Origin: Chromobacterium sphagni
GTDB taxonomy: Bacteria > Pseudomonadota > Gammaproteobacteria > Burkholderiales > Chromobacteriaceae
Length of the DNA stretch: 64,000 bases
Direction of reading: 5' to 3'
Assembly: GCF_001855555.1 (NCBI RefSeq)
Contig: NZ_MKCT01000072.1
Coordinates: 62,001-126,000, forward strand
Shown here: piece by piece, positions 1 through 9,211 of the stretch
Layout of the letters: every line of letters starts with the position of its first letter
Position numbering within the stretch: position 1 is the first letter of the stretch
Position numbers and translations under genes: made by a program
The notes under the pieces: generated by a model
What the model was told of the DNA's origin: nothing
Seen by the model: only the letters and a program-made list of their open reading frames with translations
The model's database searches: none

Positions 1-1319
1 TCAATGTGCTGCTGGTGACGCTGGGCGTGGCCTGGCTGACCGAGCTGTCCGGCCTCAGCCTGGCGCTGGGCGCCTTTGTCGCCGGCATGCTGATCTCGGA
101 AACCGAATACCGCTTCCAGGTGGAAGAGGACATCAAGCCGTTCCGCGACATCCTGCTGGGTTTCTTCTTCATCACCGTCGGCATGCGGCTGCAGCTGTCG
201 GTATTGTTCAGCCGCTTTGGCGAAGTGCTGCTGCTGCTGGCCTTGCTGCTGCCGCTGAAACTGGCGGTGGTGTTCGGCGTGGGCCGTGTGCTGGGTCACC
301 GCGCCAACGATGCCATGCGTTCGGCGCTGGCGCTGGCGCAGGGCGGCGAATTCGGTTTCGTGCTGCTGGCGCTGGCGATGACGCTGGGCCTGGTGGCGCC
401 GGGCACCGGGCAGGCCGCCATCGCCGCGATCCTGATTTCCATGCTGATCGCGCCCTTTCTCATCATGCACGGCGAGCGCATCACCCGCCGCCTGGTCAAG
501 CAGGACTGGATGCTGCAGTCGCTGGATTTGCACCAGATGCTGGTGGCCGGCATGAGCAAGAGCGAGCATGTGCTGATCTGCGGCTATGGCCGCAGCGGCC
601 AGGCGCTGGCGCGCCTGCTGGAGGCTGAAAATATCAATATGTTCGCGCTGGACATGGATCCGGAGCGGGTGCGCGAGGCGGGCGAGGCCGGTGATCAGGT
701 GGTGTTCGGCGACGCCGGCAAGAAGGAGGTGCTGATCGCCGCCGGCCTGATGCGGGCCAAGGTGGTGGTGGTGACTTTCGCCGATACCCACGCCGCGCTG
801 CGCATTCTACACGCGGTGCGCGAGGTGAGGCCGGATCTGCCGGTGATCGTCCGCACCATAGACGATAGCGAGATGGATATCCTGCGCCAGGCCGGAGCCG
901 ACGAGGTGGTGGCCGAGGTGATGGAGGGCAGCCTGATGCTGGCCTCGCAGGCACTGATGGAGGCGGGCGTGCCGCCCAGCCGGGTATTGCGCCGCATCCG
1001 CGCGGTGCGCGAGGAGCGCTACGATCTGTTCCGCGGCTTTTTCCGCGGCAGCAGCGACGAGGTGGAAAGCCTGGACGACGCGCTGGTGCCGCGCCTGCTC
1101 AGCGTGCAGGTGTGCGGCGGCGCCGCCGCCATCGGCCAGCCGCTGGGCGCGTTGAGGCTGGAGGGTCTGGGCGTGGAGGTCAAGGCCATCCGCCGCCAGC
1201 GGGTGCGCCGCACCGACTTCGACGGCAGCTTCGAGATCGGCGCCGACGATGTGCTGGTGCTGCTGGGAACGCCGGAACAGCTGGCGTTGGCGGAGTCGAG
1301 GATTTTGCAGGGAGATTGA
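1..1319 (+). CDS. CPA2-family monovalent cation:proton antiporter (Kef/YbaL type), 5' end outside window
   Basis: Inner-membrane K+/Na+ to H+ exchanger with a cytosolic RCK (TrkA-N) regulatory module. The frame is open to the left edge (codons from base 3), so the N-terminal part is missing; 438 residues are visible. About five hydrophobic segments occupy the first 155 visible residues, followed by a Rossmann NAD-binding RCK domain with the glycine motif ICGYGRSGQALA at about residue 190, then a TrkA-C-like domain in the last 75 residues. This domain order (Na_H_Exchanger, TrkA-N, TrkA-C) is that of YbaL/KefB-type proteins. A strong terminator follows the stop codon directly. The exact cation and the glutathione dependence cannot be read from the sequence. 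Confidence 0.9.
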   Translation, partial: NVLLVTLGVAWLTELSGLSLALGAFVAGMLISETEYRFQVEEDIKPFRDILLGFFFITVGMRLQLSVLFSRFGEVLLLLALLLPLKLAVVFGVGRVLGHRANDAMRSALALAQGGEFGFVLLALAMTLGLVAPGTGQAAIAAILISMLIAPFLIMHGERITRRLVKQDWMLQSLDLHQMLVAGMSKSEHVLICGYGRSGQALARLLEAENINMFALDMDPERVREAGEAGDQVVFGDAGKKEVLIAAGLMRAKVVVVTFADTHAALRILHAVREVRPDLPVIVRTIDDSEMDILRQAGADEVVAEVMEGSLMLASQALMEAGVPPSRVLRRIRAVREERYDLFRGFFRGSSDEVESLDDALVPRLLSVQVCGGAAAIGQPLGALRLEGLGVEVKAIRRQRVRRTDFDGSFEIGADDVLVLLGTPEQLALAESRILQGD

Positions 1320-1320
1320 C

Positions 1321-1347
1321 AAAAGGCCCCGGGAAGCGGGGCCTTTT
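1321..1347. terminator. bidirectional rho-independent terminator
   Basis: Perfect 11-bp stem AAAAGGCCCCG / CGGGGCCTTTT with a 5-base loop (GGAAG), A-run before and T-run after. It sits between the convergent antiporter and AsmA-family genes and can stop transcription from both sides. Confidence 0.9.
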
Positions 1348-1357
1348 CTTTGCCGGG

Positions 1358-3508
1358 TCAGGGCAGGATGGTGGTGATCTGCTTCTGCAACTGTTGCTTC
1401 AGCGCTTGCTTCTTCTCTCCCTCGGTCTTCTTGCCCTTCACCATCGCATTGAAGTCCAGCGCGTACACCGGCGCGTTGATCGGGCCGGTGATCTTCAGCG
1501 GCACGTTCATGCCCTTCAGCTTGGCGAACTCCTGCGGATTGGCCTGCACATCCATCGTGTAGTCGACGATGCTCTGCTTCAGGTCTATCTTGCCGCCGCC
1601 GTTCACGTTCACCAGTTGCGAGGCCAGCTTCAGGTCCTGGTTGCGGGCGATGCCCTTGTCCAGCTTGAAGCTGGTGGACAGCGTGGAGAAGGTGGTCTTC
1701 TGGTCGTTCTGCGCGGTGCTGTTCCACTCCTTCAGCTCCGCCGGCAGATTCTTCAACGCGGCCACCAGGTCTATGCCGGTGAGCGCGCCGTTGTTCAGGC
1801 TGAAGGCGGCGTCGCCGTTGAGGGTGTTGCGCAGCTCGGCGAACGACTTGCCGTCGGCGCTGATGTCTATCTTGCCGTTGCCCTTGCCATCCAGCCGGCC
1901 GAAGTTGAACAGGTCCACCAGCAGCGGGCGGATCTTCATGCCCTGCAGCGTCTGCTTCACCGCCAGGTGCGGCACGTCGCGCCGGCTCAGGGTGGCGTCG
2001 CCCTGCAGGCGGCCGTCGTAGATGTCGGCTGACATCTGGTCCAGCTCCAGCGCGCGTGGGTTGATCCGCACATTGCTGCTGATGTGGTTGATGCGGAAGC
2101 GGCCCATCGCCAGCTCGCCTATCGCCACCTTGCCGTTGAGGTCGAAGAAGTCCAGCCAGTCCAGCGGAATCTCATTGGTGTTCTGGAAGATGGCCACCGG
2201 ATCGCCCTGGGTTTCCGGCAGGTAGCGGTTCAGGTCCAGCTTGCCTATGTTCAGCGTGGCTTCGTGGCGCGGCTTGATCAGGCCGTACTGGCTGAGGGTG
2301 GCGGAGACGTCGGAGCCATCGAGCTTGCCGGCCACGCGCAGATTGAAGCGCGGCTCGTCGATGTCGCCGTCCAGCGAGCCTTCCATGCTGGTGACCAGCT
2401 TGCCGCGCGGCAGCGCCGGCGTGGCGATGGTGCTGGTGAGCTTCAGCGGCTGCATCAGCAACTGGTTCATGCCGGCCAGCGAGAATGGCGCGTTGAGTTT
2501 GACATTGACCTTGGTGCTGCCGGCCAGCCAGTTGAACTCGCCGTCCAGCTTGTCGGCGTACAGTCCGCCTTCGCTCAGCTTGAGGTTGTCCAGCTGGGCT
2601 TGCAGCTGGTACTGGCTGCGGGCATAGATCAGCTTGGCGCTCAGGCTGCCGGAGGGCATGGTCAGTTCGTGCAGGCTGGCGTTGATCTGCGGCAGCGCCA
2701 ACTTCACTTCGCTGCTGGGGCGGTCGCTGGTGAAGTCGACGGTGACGTCGTTGCCGGTAGCCTGCAGCGAGGCGAAGTTGAGCTTGTACTGGCCGGTGAT
2801 GGTGAGTTTGGTTTCGCCCAGCCCCTGGATGTTGCTGATGGCCACCGCTTCCAGTTGCGGCAGGCTGACCTGATCGTCCTGGATCGCCAGCGGGGTGTTC
2901 AGCGCCAGCCGCACCGGCCGCTTGTCGTCGTCCAGGATGGCGCCGGCGCTGACGCTGGCGGTGCTGCGCAGGTCGTCGGCGTCCAGGCTGATGCTGGAGA
3001 AGCGCTTGTCGGTATGGGTGGGCTGGTCGGAGAGCAGCAGCGTGCCTTCGCGAATGCGCAGCTGATCCAGCTTGATGCGGTAGTTGTCCTGGCTGTGGCG
3101 CTGGAACAAATCGGCGATGTTCAGCCGGCCGTCCAGGCCGCGGGAAATGCTGGCGTTGGCGCCGTACAGCTCGACGCCTTTGATTTCGCGGTTGCCCAGC
3201 AACAGCGGCATCCAGGCCAGCGATACGCGCAGCAATTCCACCCGGGCGAAAACGTCTGGTTTGCCCGGCTCGCTGACGCTGACTTTTTCTATGTCTATGC
3301 CGGGATAGGGGAAGAAGGCGGGAGTGATGCGGCCATCGATATGTATGGTGCGGCCGGTATCATTCAGCGCATGGGTCAGGGTGCTGCGCACGGCAGCTTC
3401 GTCGAATTGCCAGTAGATCAACGCGCGGATCAATACCAGCAGCAAAACCACGGCCAAGGTGCCGTAAGTCGCGATTCTTAGCCACAGCCGGCCTGAGTTC
3501 AATTTCAT
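1358..3508 (-). CDS. AsmA family protein
   Basis: Large envelope protein of the AsmA/TamB-like superfamily, anchored in the inner membrane by one N-terminal segment (about residues 8-27 after the chosen start) with a long periplasmic beta-rich part; relatives are implicated in outer-membrane assembly and phospholipid transport. The C-terminal half carries the conserved AsmA pattern (NLGRLDGKGN-like and ALKNLPAEL regions). I place the start at the Met of MKLNSG (716 aa), because this puts the membrane anchor at the N-terminus. An in-frame ATG nine codons upstream (3535) is possible, and neither has a convincing ribosome site. The gene is convergent with the antiporter and followed upstream by a tRNA gene on the same strand. 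Confidence 0.85.
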   Translation of the reverse strand: MKLNSGRLWLRIATYGTLAVVLLLVLIRALIYWQFDEAAVRSTLTHALNDTGRTIHIDGRITPAFFPYPGIDIEKVSVSEPGKPDVFARVELLRVSLAWMPLLLGNREIKGVELYGANASISRGLDGRLNIADLFQRHSQDNYRIKLDQLRIREGTLLLSDQPTHTDKRFSSISLDADDLRSTASVSAGAILDDDKRPVRLALNTPLAIQDDQVSLPQLEAVAISNIQGLGETKLTITGQYKLNFASLQATGNDVTVDFTSDRPSSEVKLALPQINASLHELTMPSGSLSAKLIYARSQYQLQAQLDNLKLSEGGLYADKLDGEFNWLAGSTKVNVKLNAPFSLAGMNQLLMQPLKLTSTIATPALPRGKLVTSMEGSLDGDIDEPRFNLRVAGKLDGSDVSATLSQYGLIKPRHEATLNIGKLDLNRYLPETQGDPVAIFQNTNEIPLDWLDFFDLNGKVAIGELAMGRFRINHISSNVRINPRALELDQMSADIYDGRLQGDATLSRRDVPHLAVKQTLQGMKIRPLLVDLFNFGRLDGKGNGKIDISADGKSFAELRNTLNGDAAFSLNNGALTGIDLVAALKNLPAELKEWNSTAQNDQKTTFSTLSTSFKLDKGIARNQDLKLASQLVNVNGGGKIDLKQSIVDYTMDVQANPQEFAKLKGMNVPLKITGPINAPVYALDFNAMVKGKKTEGEKKQALKQQLQKQITTILP

Positions 3509-3566
3509 CGGAGATCGCTCGGAGAGGCTATGCATGAAGTATTGGAGACGGGTAGTGGGAAGCCTG

Positions 3567-3640
3567 TGGAGCGGGTGAAGGGAATCGAACCCTCGTCGTA
3601 AGCTTGGGAAGCTTCTGCTCTACCATTGAGCTACACCCGC
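3567..3640 (-). tRNA. tRNA-Gly (anticodon CCC)
   Basis: The reverse strand folds as a 74-nt tRNA with encoded CCA. The acceptor stem is GCGGGTG / CACCCGC with discriminator T, the D arm is GCTCAATGGTAGAGC, the anticodon loop is TTCCCAA (CCC at 34-36) and the T arm is AGGGTTCGATTCCCT. It closely resembles E. coli tRNA-Gly(CCC). The outermost anticodon-stem pair (27-43, G/A) looks mismatched. Confidence 0.95.
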
Positions 3641-4067
3641 GCGCTTCGCTAGAGCCGACGAATTTAGCGGGTTTCTCAGGGGTTGGCAAGGTTTTGCGGC
3701 GCAACAAAAGCATCAGCTGACGCCGCTTTTTGCGGTGGTTGCGGATTTGTGTCTGCTAAGTGGCTGATGTGAAAAGAATCATGCCGATTGCGATGGCGAA
3801 ATCGGTCTGCCAGCCGTTTTGACCTGGGGCCAGCGTGCCGACCCGCTTGGCCGGCAGTCCGCGGCTACGGCTGTTTCCCCGGCGGTTTCAATCGATGGCT
3901 AGCGCGTTCCTCAGGGGCTGCCGCCGCCTCTGGAGTCTCAGCGCGGTGGCGTGGTTTTGACGGCTTGATACTGTCATGAGCCTGTCATCGGGTTTTGGAA
4001 CAATATGCTCAGTAATTATTAAAAAGAATACTGTTTAAACTCTAACAAAATCACCGCTGGGCGGCTC
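3641..4067. other. intergenic region, no gene seen
   Basis: These 427 bases separate the tRNA (reverse) from the kinase gene (forward). The left part should hold the tRNA promoter. The last 60 bases before the kinase are AT-rich (around 4010-4050) and end in a weak Shine-Dalgarno (GGGCGG) before the ATG. A short open frame at 3788-3979 has no ribosome site and no recognisable product. Confidence 0.5.
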
Positions 4068-6437
4068 ATGAATATACGCAACCGGATTCTCTTGCTGGTG
4101 TCGGTCAGCTTTCTGTCCATCCTCGCCATTGGCGCTTACGCGGTATGGAAGTCGGACGCCAATGCCGCGGCGGTGAAGTCCGTTACGGAAGGCGAAGTGC
4201 CGAGCGCGCTGGCCTCGGCCGATCTGATCGCGGCGTTGAAGGATGTGCAGCTGGCGACGATGAGCGCGCTGCAGACTGGCGATGCCGGCTTGCAGGCGCA
4301 AGCCAGGGAGCAACTGGCCGCCCGCGAGAGGGCGCTGCGCGCGCAGCTGGCGCTGCAGAAGAAAATGGCCAGCAACACGGTGCAGAGCGGCTTGGTCAGC
4401 CAGGCGCAGGATGTGTTCGACAGCTATCTCGGTTCCATCGACGACGCCATCCAGTTCAAGCAGAGCGGCCAGAACGACCTGGCCGATGCCACCTATGCCG
4501 GCGGCGTGCTGCAGTACCACGACAATCTGCAGCAGATCGTCACCACCTTGCGCGTGGAGAAAAACCGCAGCAAGGACGACGCCATCCTCACCCTGAACCG
4601 CAGCCTGTCCGGCGCCGCCGCCACCCTGGCGTCGGTGACCGTGGCGGCCTTGCTGCTGCTGGGAGGCCTGGGCTGGCTGCTGTACCGCCAGATTGTCGGC
4701 CCGATCCGCAGCATGCAGGCCACCATGAGCGATATCGCCGACAGGCAGGACTTCTCGCGCCGCGTGCCGGTGGAGCGCGAAGATGAGGTCGGCAAGTCCA
4801 TCGTCGCCTTCAACCGCATGGTGGCGCGCATCGAGGAGAGCAGCGCGCTGTTGCGGCAGAAGTCGGGCGACATTCAGGCCATGCTGCAGAACATCCCGCA
4901 GGGCATCCTCACCATCGTCGACGGCCTGGCGGTGCACCAGGAGTACTCGGCGCATCTGGAGACCATCCTGGAGACGCGCGACATCGCCGGCCGCAATCTG
5001 ATTGAGCTGTTGTTCGCCGACTGCCGCTTGGGCGCGGACCAGCTGTCGCAGCTGGAGGCCGCCATCGCCTCCTGCCTGGGCGAAGACAGCATGAATTTCG
5101 AATTCAACCAGCACCTGCTGGCGGGAGAGCTGGAAAAGCGCTGCGCCGACGGCCGGGTCAAGATACTGGATTTGAACTGGTCCATCATCGCCGACGAGCA
5201 TGGCCGGGTGGAGCGGCTGATGCTGTGCGTGCGCGATGTGACCGAACTGAAGGCGCTGGCCGCCGAGGCCAACGAGCAGAAGCGCGAACTGGCGGTCATC
5301 GGCGAAATCCTGGCGGTGAGCCAGGACAAGTTCCACGACTTCATCACCAGCTCCATCCGCTTCGTCGGCGACAACGAGCAGTTGATCCGCCAGCATCCGC
5401 GTGGCGACGCCGAGGCGATCAACCAGCTGTTCCGCAATATGCACACCATCAAGGGCAATGCCCGCACCTACGGGCTGTCCCAGCTCACCAACATCGTGCA
5501 CCTGGCCGAGCAGAGCTACCAACAGCTGCGCCAGCCGCAGCCGGCCATCGCCTGGGACCAGACCCAGTTGCTGGAGGAGTTGGAAAGCGTGCGCGACGGC
5601 GTCGAGCATTACGCCCGCGTCAACGAGGTGAGCCTGGGCCGCAAGGGTCCGGGTCGGGCCGGCGGCGGCGATTACCTGCTGGTGGACCGCGAGCAGATAC
5701 GCGAAACCCTGCAGCGGCTAGAAACCGTCAACACCGGCAATCTGCACGAGCTGATCGCCGTGCACAATAGCGTGCGCGGCGTGCTCAACCGGATGGGCAC
5801 CGAGCCGGTGGGCGAAATCCTGTCGGGCGTGCTGGAGTCCTTGCCTTCGCTGGCGCGCGAACTGGGCAAGGCCGAGCCGCAGGTGCGGATCCGCGACCAC
5901 GGCTACGTGCTGCGCAACCAGATATCCGCCACGCTGAAGAACGCGTTCATGCATCTGATGCGCAACTCGCTGGACCACGGCCTGGAGGCGGTTGACGAGC
6001 GCCAGGCGCTGGGCAAGCCGGCGCGCGGCAGCATCGCGCTGGACTTGACGGTGGCGGACGGCCGGCTGGAGCTGAGCCTGACGGACGACGGCCGCGGCCT
6101 GGCGCTGGGGCGCATCCGCGAGCGGGCCGAGCGCCAGGGCTGGATAACCGACAGCGCCGGCCTCAGCGATGAGGAAGTGGCGCAGTTGATCTTCCGTCCC
6201 GGCTTCTCCACCGCCGCCCAGATCACCGAGGTGTCCGGCCGCGGCGTGGGCATGGACGCGGTGCAGTCCTTTATCAAGCGCGAGCACGGCCGGATAGAGC
6301 TGCGCTTCCTGGATGAGGAGCGGGGCATGGACTTCCGCCGCTTCGCGACGGTGGTGATTCTGCCTGACAGCTGCGCGGTGCCGATGGAGCCGCGCGCCGT
6401 TGCGCCGCTTGGCGTCGTCGACGCCAGCCTGGTTTGA
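4068..6437 (+). CDS. membrane CheA-like hybrid sensor kinase (4HB-HAMP-PAS-like-Hpt-HATPase)
   Basis: Signal-transducing histidine kinase of CheA lineage built into a membrane receptor, 789 aa. Order seen: TM1 about 7-25; four-helix-bundle-like periplasmic part to about 183; TM2 about 184-207; HAMP 208-262 (LYRQIVGPI start); PAS-like segment about 270-385; coiled coil; Hpt domain with phospho-acceptor H459 in MHTIKGNAR; CheA-type ATPase with N box HLMRNSLDHGLE and G boxes DDGRGL and GRGVGMDAV. There is no C-terminal CheW (P5) domain, so it should not couple to receptors through CheW as classical CheA does. It heads a five-gene cluster with CheX-, CheY- and MCP-like proteins; the next gene starts 12 bases after its stop. 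The family assignment is solid; the signal is unknown. Confidence 0.85.
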   Translation: MNIRNRILLLVSVSFLSILAIGAYAVWKSDANAAAVKSVTEGEVPSALASADLIAALKDVQLATMSALQTGDAGLQAQAREQLAARERALRAQLALQKKMASNTVQSGLVSQAQDVFDSYLGSIDDAIQFKQSGQNDLADATYAGGVLQYHDNLQQIVTTLRVEKNRSKDDAILTLNRSLSGAAATLASVTVAALLLLGGLGWLLYRQIVGPIRSMQATMSDIADRQDFSRRVPVEREDEVGKSIVAFNRMVARIEESSALLRQKSGDIQAMLQNIPQGILTIVDGLAVHQEYSAHLETILETRDIAGRNLIELLFADCRLGADQLSQLEAAIASCLGEDSMNFEFNQHLLAGELEKRCADGRVKILDLNWSIIADEHGRVERLMLCVRDVTELKALAAEANEQKRELAVIGEILAVSQDKFHDFITSSIRFVGDNEQLIRQHPRGDAEAINQLFRNMHTIKGNARTYGLSQLTNIVHLAEQSYQQLRQPQPAIAWDQTQLLEELESVRDGVEHYARVNEVSLGRKGPGRAGGGDYLLVDREQIRETLQRLETVNTGNLHELIAVHNSVRGVLNRMGTEPVGEILSGVLESLPSLARELGKAEPQVRIRDHGYVLRNQISATLKNAFMHLMRNSLDHGLEAVDERQALGKPARGSIALDLTVADGRLELSLTDDGRGLALGRIRERAERQGWITDSAGLSDEEVAQLIFRPGFSTAAQITEVSGRGVGMDAVQSFIKREHGRIELRFLDEERGMDFRRFATVVILPDSCAVPMEPRAVAPLGVVDASLV

Positions 6438-6448
6438 GCGGGCGGACA

Positions 6449-7426
6449 ATGGACGCCGCCACGCAGGCCTGCCTGCGCACCAAGGTGCTGGTGCTGGACG
6501 ACAGCGCCGTTTATTCCGGCAGCCTCAAGCATTTTTGCCATGAGCATGAGCTGATCTGCATCCGCCCGCAGCGCGCCGGCGCCGACAGCGTGATGTCCAT
6601 CCTGCGCTCCAATGTCGACCTGGGCGGCATCATGTTGTTCGAACACTACGGCGGCAAGCTGCAGGGGCTGGAGCTGGCGCGGCGCATCCAGGCCGTCAGG
6701 CCGGAGCTGCCCATCTTTTACCGCCGCGAGCAATCATCCAGTCTGGCCGGGCTGTCCGAGCGCGACGCGCTGATGTTCTGCTGCGGCTACGCGCTGAGCG
6801 ATTTGCAGATGCTGCGCGCCGCGCTGGCCTCGTCGATCTTCAGCCGCATCTACCCCAATGAACTGGTGCGCGGCATCGCCGAAATGAGCAAGAGCGCGCT
6901 GGAAATGCTGTTTCTGCGCTGCGAAGTGGCGGTGCAGTCGCCTTTCCTGGCAGTGAAAGACCGCATCGTCTATGGCGAGATGTTCACGCTGATCGCCATC
7001 GAGAGCAGCTGGTGCCGCGGCTACATGATGCTGCAGGCCGAAGAGGCGCCGCTGATGGGGCTGCTGGCGCCGGAAGCCGGGCAGGGCATGGATTTCCGCC
7101 AGCTCAACAGCGCGCTGGGCGAGGCCACCAACCTGATCTGGGGCTCGTTCAAGAACCGCTACGCCGGCGGCGCCAACCAGCAGTCGGCGTCGCTGCTGAC
7201 CCAGGTGCCCATCATCGTCAACCACCAGCGGCGCTATATCTCCTTCGGCTCCGACGACCCGCAGCTGTGCATCAAGTACCAGTTGCGCGACCGCGAGCGC
7301 GCGGATGCGCCGGGTGTCACGCTGGTGCAGCGTTTCGTGTTTAACCTGTGCTGGGCGCCGGACGAATTCCAGGAAAACCCAAGTGTCGAGTCGCTGGTCG
7401 AATCCGGCGAGCTTGAACTCTTTTGA
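6449..7426 (+). CDS. pseudo-receiver / CheX-like fusion protein
   Basis: Cytosolic 325-aa protein. The N-terminus looks like a response-regulator receiver (VLVLDDSAVYSGSLK, acidic pair D17-D18). At the expected phospho-acceptor strand, however, it reads IMLFEHYGG, so the Asp is absent, and no clear conserved Lys follows. The C-terminal half (about 150-310) resembles CheX/CheC phosphatases, with an ALGEATNLIWGSF helix matching the Glu-Asn-Gly signature. The ATG at 6449 is preferred over an in-frame TTG overlapping the kinase stop because GGGCGGA lies just before it. It is probably co-transcribed with the kinase. A role in dephosphorylating the neighbouring CheY is inferred from family knowledge. 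The last residues (SGELELF) recur in the gene at 8657. Confidence 0.7.
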   Translation: MDAATQACLRTKVLVLDDSAVYSGSLKHFCHEHELICIRPQRAGADSVMSILRSNVDLGGIMLFEHYGGKLQGLELARRIQAVRPELPIFYRREQSSSLAGLSERDALMFCCGYALSDLQMLRAALASSIFSRIYPNELVRGIAEMSKSALEMLFLRCEVAVQSPFLAVKDRIVYGEMFTLIAIESSWCRGYMMLQAEEAPLMGLLAPEAGQGMDFRQLNSALGEATNLIWGSFKNRYAGGANQQSASLLTQVPIIVNHQRRYISFGSDDPQLCIKYQLRDRERADAPGVTLVQRFVFNLCWAPDEFQENPSVESLVESGELELF

Positions 7427-7457
7427 ACTTGCAGTGCAATCAGGACGAGGATGGGAA

Positions 7458-7826
7458 ATGGCTCAGGTATTGATGGTTGACGACTCCAGCACAGTGCGCA
7501 AAGAAGTGTGCGACTTTCTCAAGGCCAACGGCATTTCGGTGGTGGCCGCGGTGGACGGCAGGGACGGGCTGGACAAGCTGCGCGCCGATCCCGCCATCAA
7601 GCTGGTGGTCAGCGACGTCAACATGCCGAATATGGACGGCCTGACCATGGCCGAGAAAATCCGCAACGAGCTGAAGAACGCCGCGGTCAACGTGATCATG
7701 CTCACCACCGAGAACAGCTCGGCGATGAAGGAGCGCGGCAAGGCCGCCGGCGTCAAGGGCTGGATTGTCAAGCCGTTCAACGGCGCGGCGGTGTTGCCCA
7801 CCTTCAAGAAGCTGGTTAGCGCTTGA
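7458..7826 (+). CDS. CheY-like response regulator
   Basis: Single-domain receiver of 122 aa. It has all canonical residues: acidic pair D8-D9, phospho-acceptor D53 in VVSDVNMPNMDG, T83 and K105 in the IVKPF loop. It carries no output domain, so it acts by binding a partner as CheY does. The start at 7458 follows GACGAGGATGGGAA; upstream in-frame codons overlap the previous gene and are unlikely. It is the obvious phospho-partner for the Hpt/ATPase kinase at 4068 and target for the CheX-like proteins on either side. Confidence 0.9.
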   Translation: MAQVLMVDDSSTVRKEVCDFLKANGISVVAAVDGRDGLDKLRADPAIKLVVSDVNMPNMDGLTMAEKIRNELKNAAVNVIMLTTENSSAMKERGKAAGVKGWIVKPFNGAAVLPTFKKLVSA

Positions 7827-7874
7827 GGCTTGCAGCCGCGGCCATCGCGGCGGATGCGTGAGAGAAGAATCCAG

Positions 7875-8660
7875 ATGGATGCAGTAAATGTGAGTTTCGT
7901 CTGCGCCGGCCTTGGGCTGGCGCTGTCTTGCTTGTTTGGCTGCGGATTTTGGCGCGAATGCCGCCGTTGCCGCCTGAAGCTGGCGGAGCGCGATGCCCGC
8001 ATTGCTTTGCTGGAGCGGCGCGAACCGCAGGAGACGGCGGAGGCGCGCAGCCTGTTGCGGCTGAAGGAGGCCGAGGCGCGCCATCAATCGGCGCTGCTGG
8101 CGCTGCAGCAGCAATTGCAGCGGATGCCGGAGGAGGCGGAGCGGCTGGCCGAGCAGGCGCGCCGCGAAGCGCTGACGCAATCGCGCCAGGAATCGCTGCA
8201 GGCGCTCGAGCAGGTGCGCGCGGCGCTGCGCAGCGAGCAGGCGGTGCTGGCCGGCGATGTCGAGCTATTGCTGGGCCTGGTGAAAACCATAGAGCGCTGG
8301 CACGAGGAAATGCAGGCCATCCTGGTGAACAACCGCCGCTTGAAGGAGCAGAACGAAAGCTTCGCCACCATCGTCAAGAGCGTGGTGATGCTGGCGCTCA
8401 ACGCCTCCATCGAGGCGGCCCGTGCCGGCGAGCACGGCCGCGGCTTCTCGGTGGTGGCCGACGGCGTACGGCAGCTTGCCGGCAACGCCGCCGAGTTGTC
8501 CGGCGAGTACAAGAAAAACCTGGAGCGCAACGACCTGGTTACCACCGCCACCTTCCAGGACTTGCAGGCCTGCGGCAACATGATACGCACTGCGGTGTTC
8601 GGCCTGAAGGCGTCCAGCGAACGGATCCTGGCAAGGCTGGACAGCGAGGGGGCGGCATGA
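7875..8660 (+). CDS. membrane-anchored protein with MCP signalling hairpin
   Basis: 261-aa protein with one N-terminal membrane segment (about residues 5-24), a long charged coiled coil (about 30-130), and a short methyl-accepting chemotaxis hairpin whose tip reads [22 protein letters not shown]. It lacks a periplasmic or recognisable sensing domain and is much shorter than a normal MCP. It may be an adaptor or scaffold that couples a coiled-coil input to the signalling tip. The start at 7875 follows GAGAGAAGAA. Its stop overlaps the next start (ATGA). Whether it contacts the CheA-like kinase, which has no CheW domain, is unknown. Confidence 0.75.
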   Translation: MDAVNVSFVCAGLGLALSCLFGCGFWRECRRCRLKLAERDARIALLERREPQETAEARSLLRLKEAEARHQSALLALQQQLQRMPEEAERLAEQARREALTQSRQESLQALEQVRAALRSEQAVLAGDVELLLGLVKTIERWHEEMQAILVNNRRLKEQNESFATIVKSVVMLALNASIEAARAGEHGRGFSVVADGVRQLAGNAAELSGEYKKNLERNDLVTTATFQDLQACGNMIRTAVFGLKASSERILARLDSEGAA

Positions 8661-9211
8661 TCTCGGCCGCCGCCGCCGAGTCGCTGGACCTGATCTGCCG
8701 CCAGGCCTTGCTCGACAGCTGCGGGGCTTGCATGGTGCATGCGTTGGGCCAGGCCATGCCCAAGGCGGATCCGGCGGCCAATGAGCTGATCCTGCTGAAT
8801 ATCTCGTCCTACCACTTCCGCTTCGCCATGTTGTTCCATTTCGACGACAGCCCGGCGCTGCGCGCGCAATTGGCCAGTTGGACGCGCAGCCATGCGCCGC
8901 TGGACCGGCATGCGTTGCGCGATGCCCATGGCGAGATGGCCAATCTGATCAGCGGTGCGGTCAACCGCTCCTTGTGCGTGCCCTTCCGCCATGTCGGCAT
9001 GTCCACCCCGCTGGGCTTGGGCGGCGGCTGTCTGCGGCACATCGACATGCTGGGCGCCGCGCTGCGTCGCGGCTATGAGGTGGAGATGGCGGAGGGGGCC
9101 CGCTTCTGGATGACCACCTGCCTTTATCTGTCCACCGGCGCCAGCCTGGATTTCCGCTATCGCCCGCCGATGCTTGTGGAGGAGAGCGCCGGCGAGTTGG
9201 AGCTGTTCTGA
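8657..9211 (+). CDS. CheX-like protein
   Basis: 184-aa protein translated from an ATG that overlaps the previous stop by 4 bases, so expression is probably coupled. The central helix [16 protein letters not shown] fits the CheC/CheX signature of Glu, Asn and Gly spaced along a helix, and the overall size fits a CheX domain with extra N-terminal residues. Its C-terminus ends GELELF, identical to the last six residues of the pseudo-receiver/CheX fusion at 6449. A phosphatase role towards CheY is inferred, not shown. It is the last gene of the cluster. Confidence 0.6.
   Translation: MISAAAAESLDLICRQALLDSCGACMVHALGQAMPKADPAANELILLNISSYHFRFAMLFHFDDSPALRAQLASWTRSHAPLDRHALRDAHGEMANLISGAVNRSLCVPFRHVGMSTPLGLGGGCLRHIDMLGAALRRGYEVEMAEGARFWMTTCLYLSTGASLDFRYRPPMLVEESAGELELF

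Noticed and set aside
3680-3697. TTGGCA...TTGC sigma-54-like promoter near the tRNA gene
   Set aside because: The spacing between the two boxes is one base short and it lies about 370 bases before the kinase gene.
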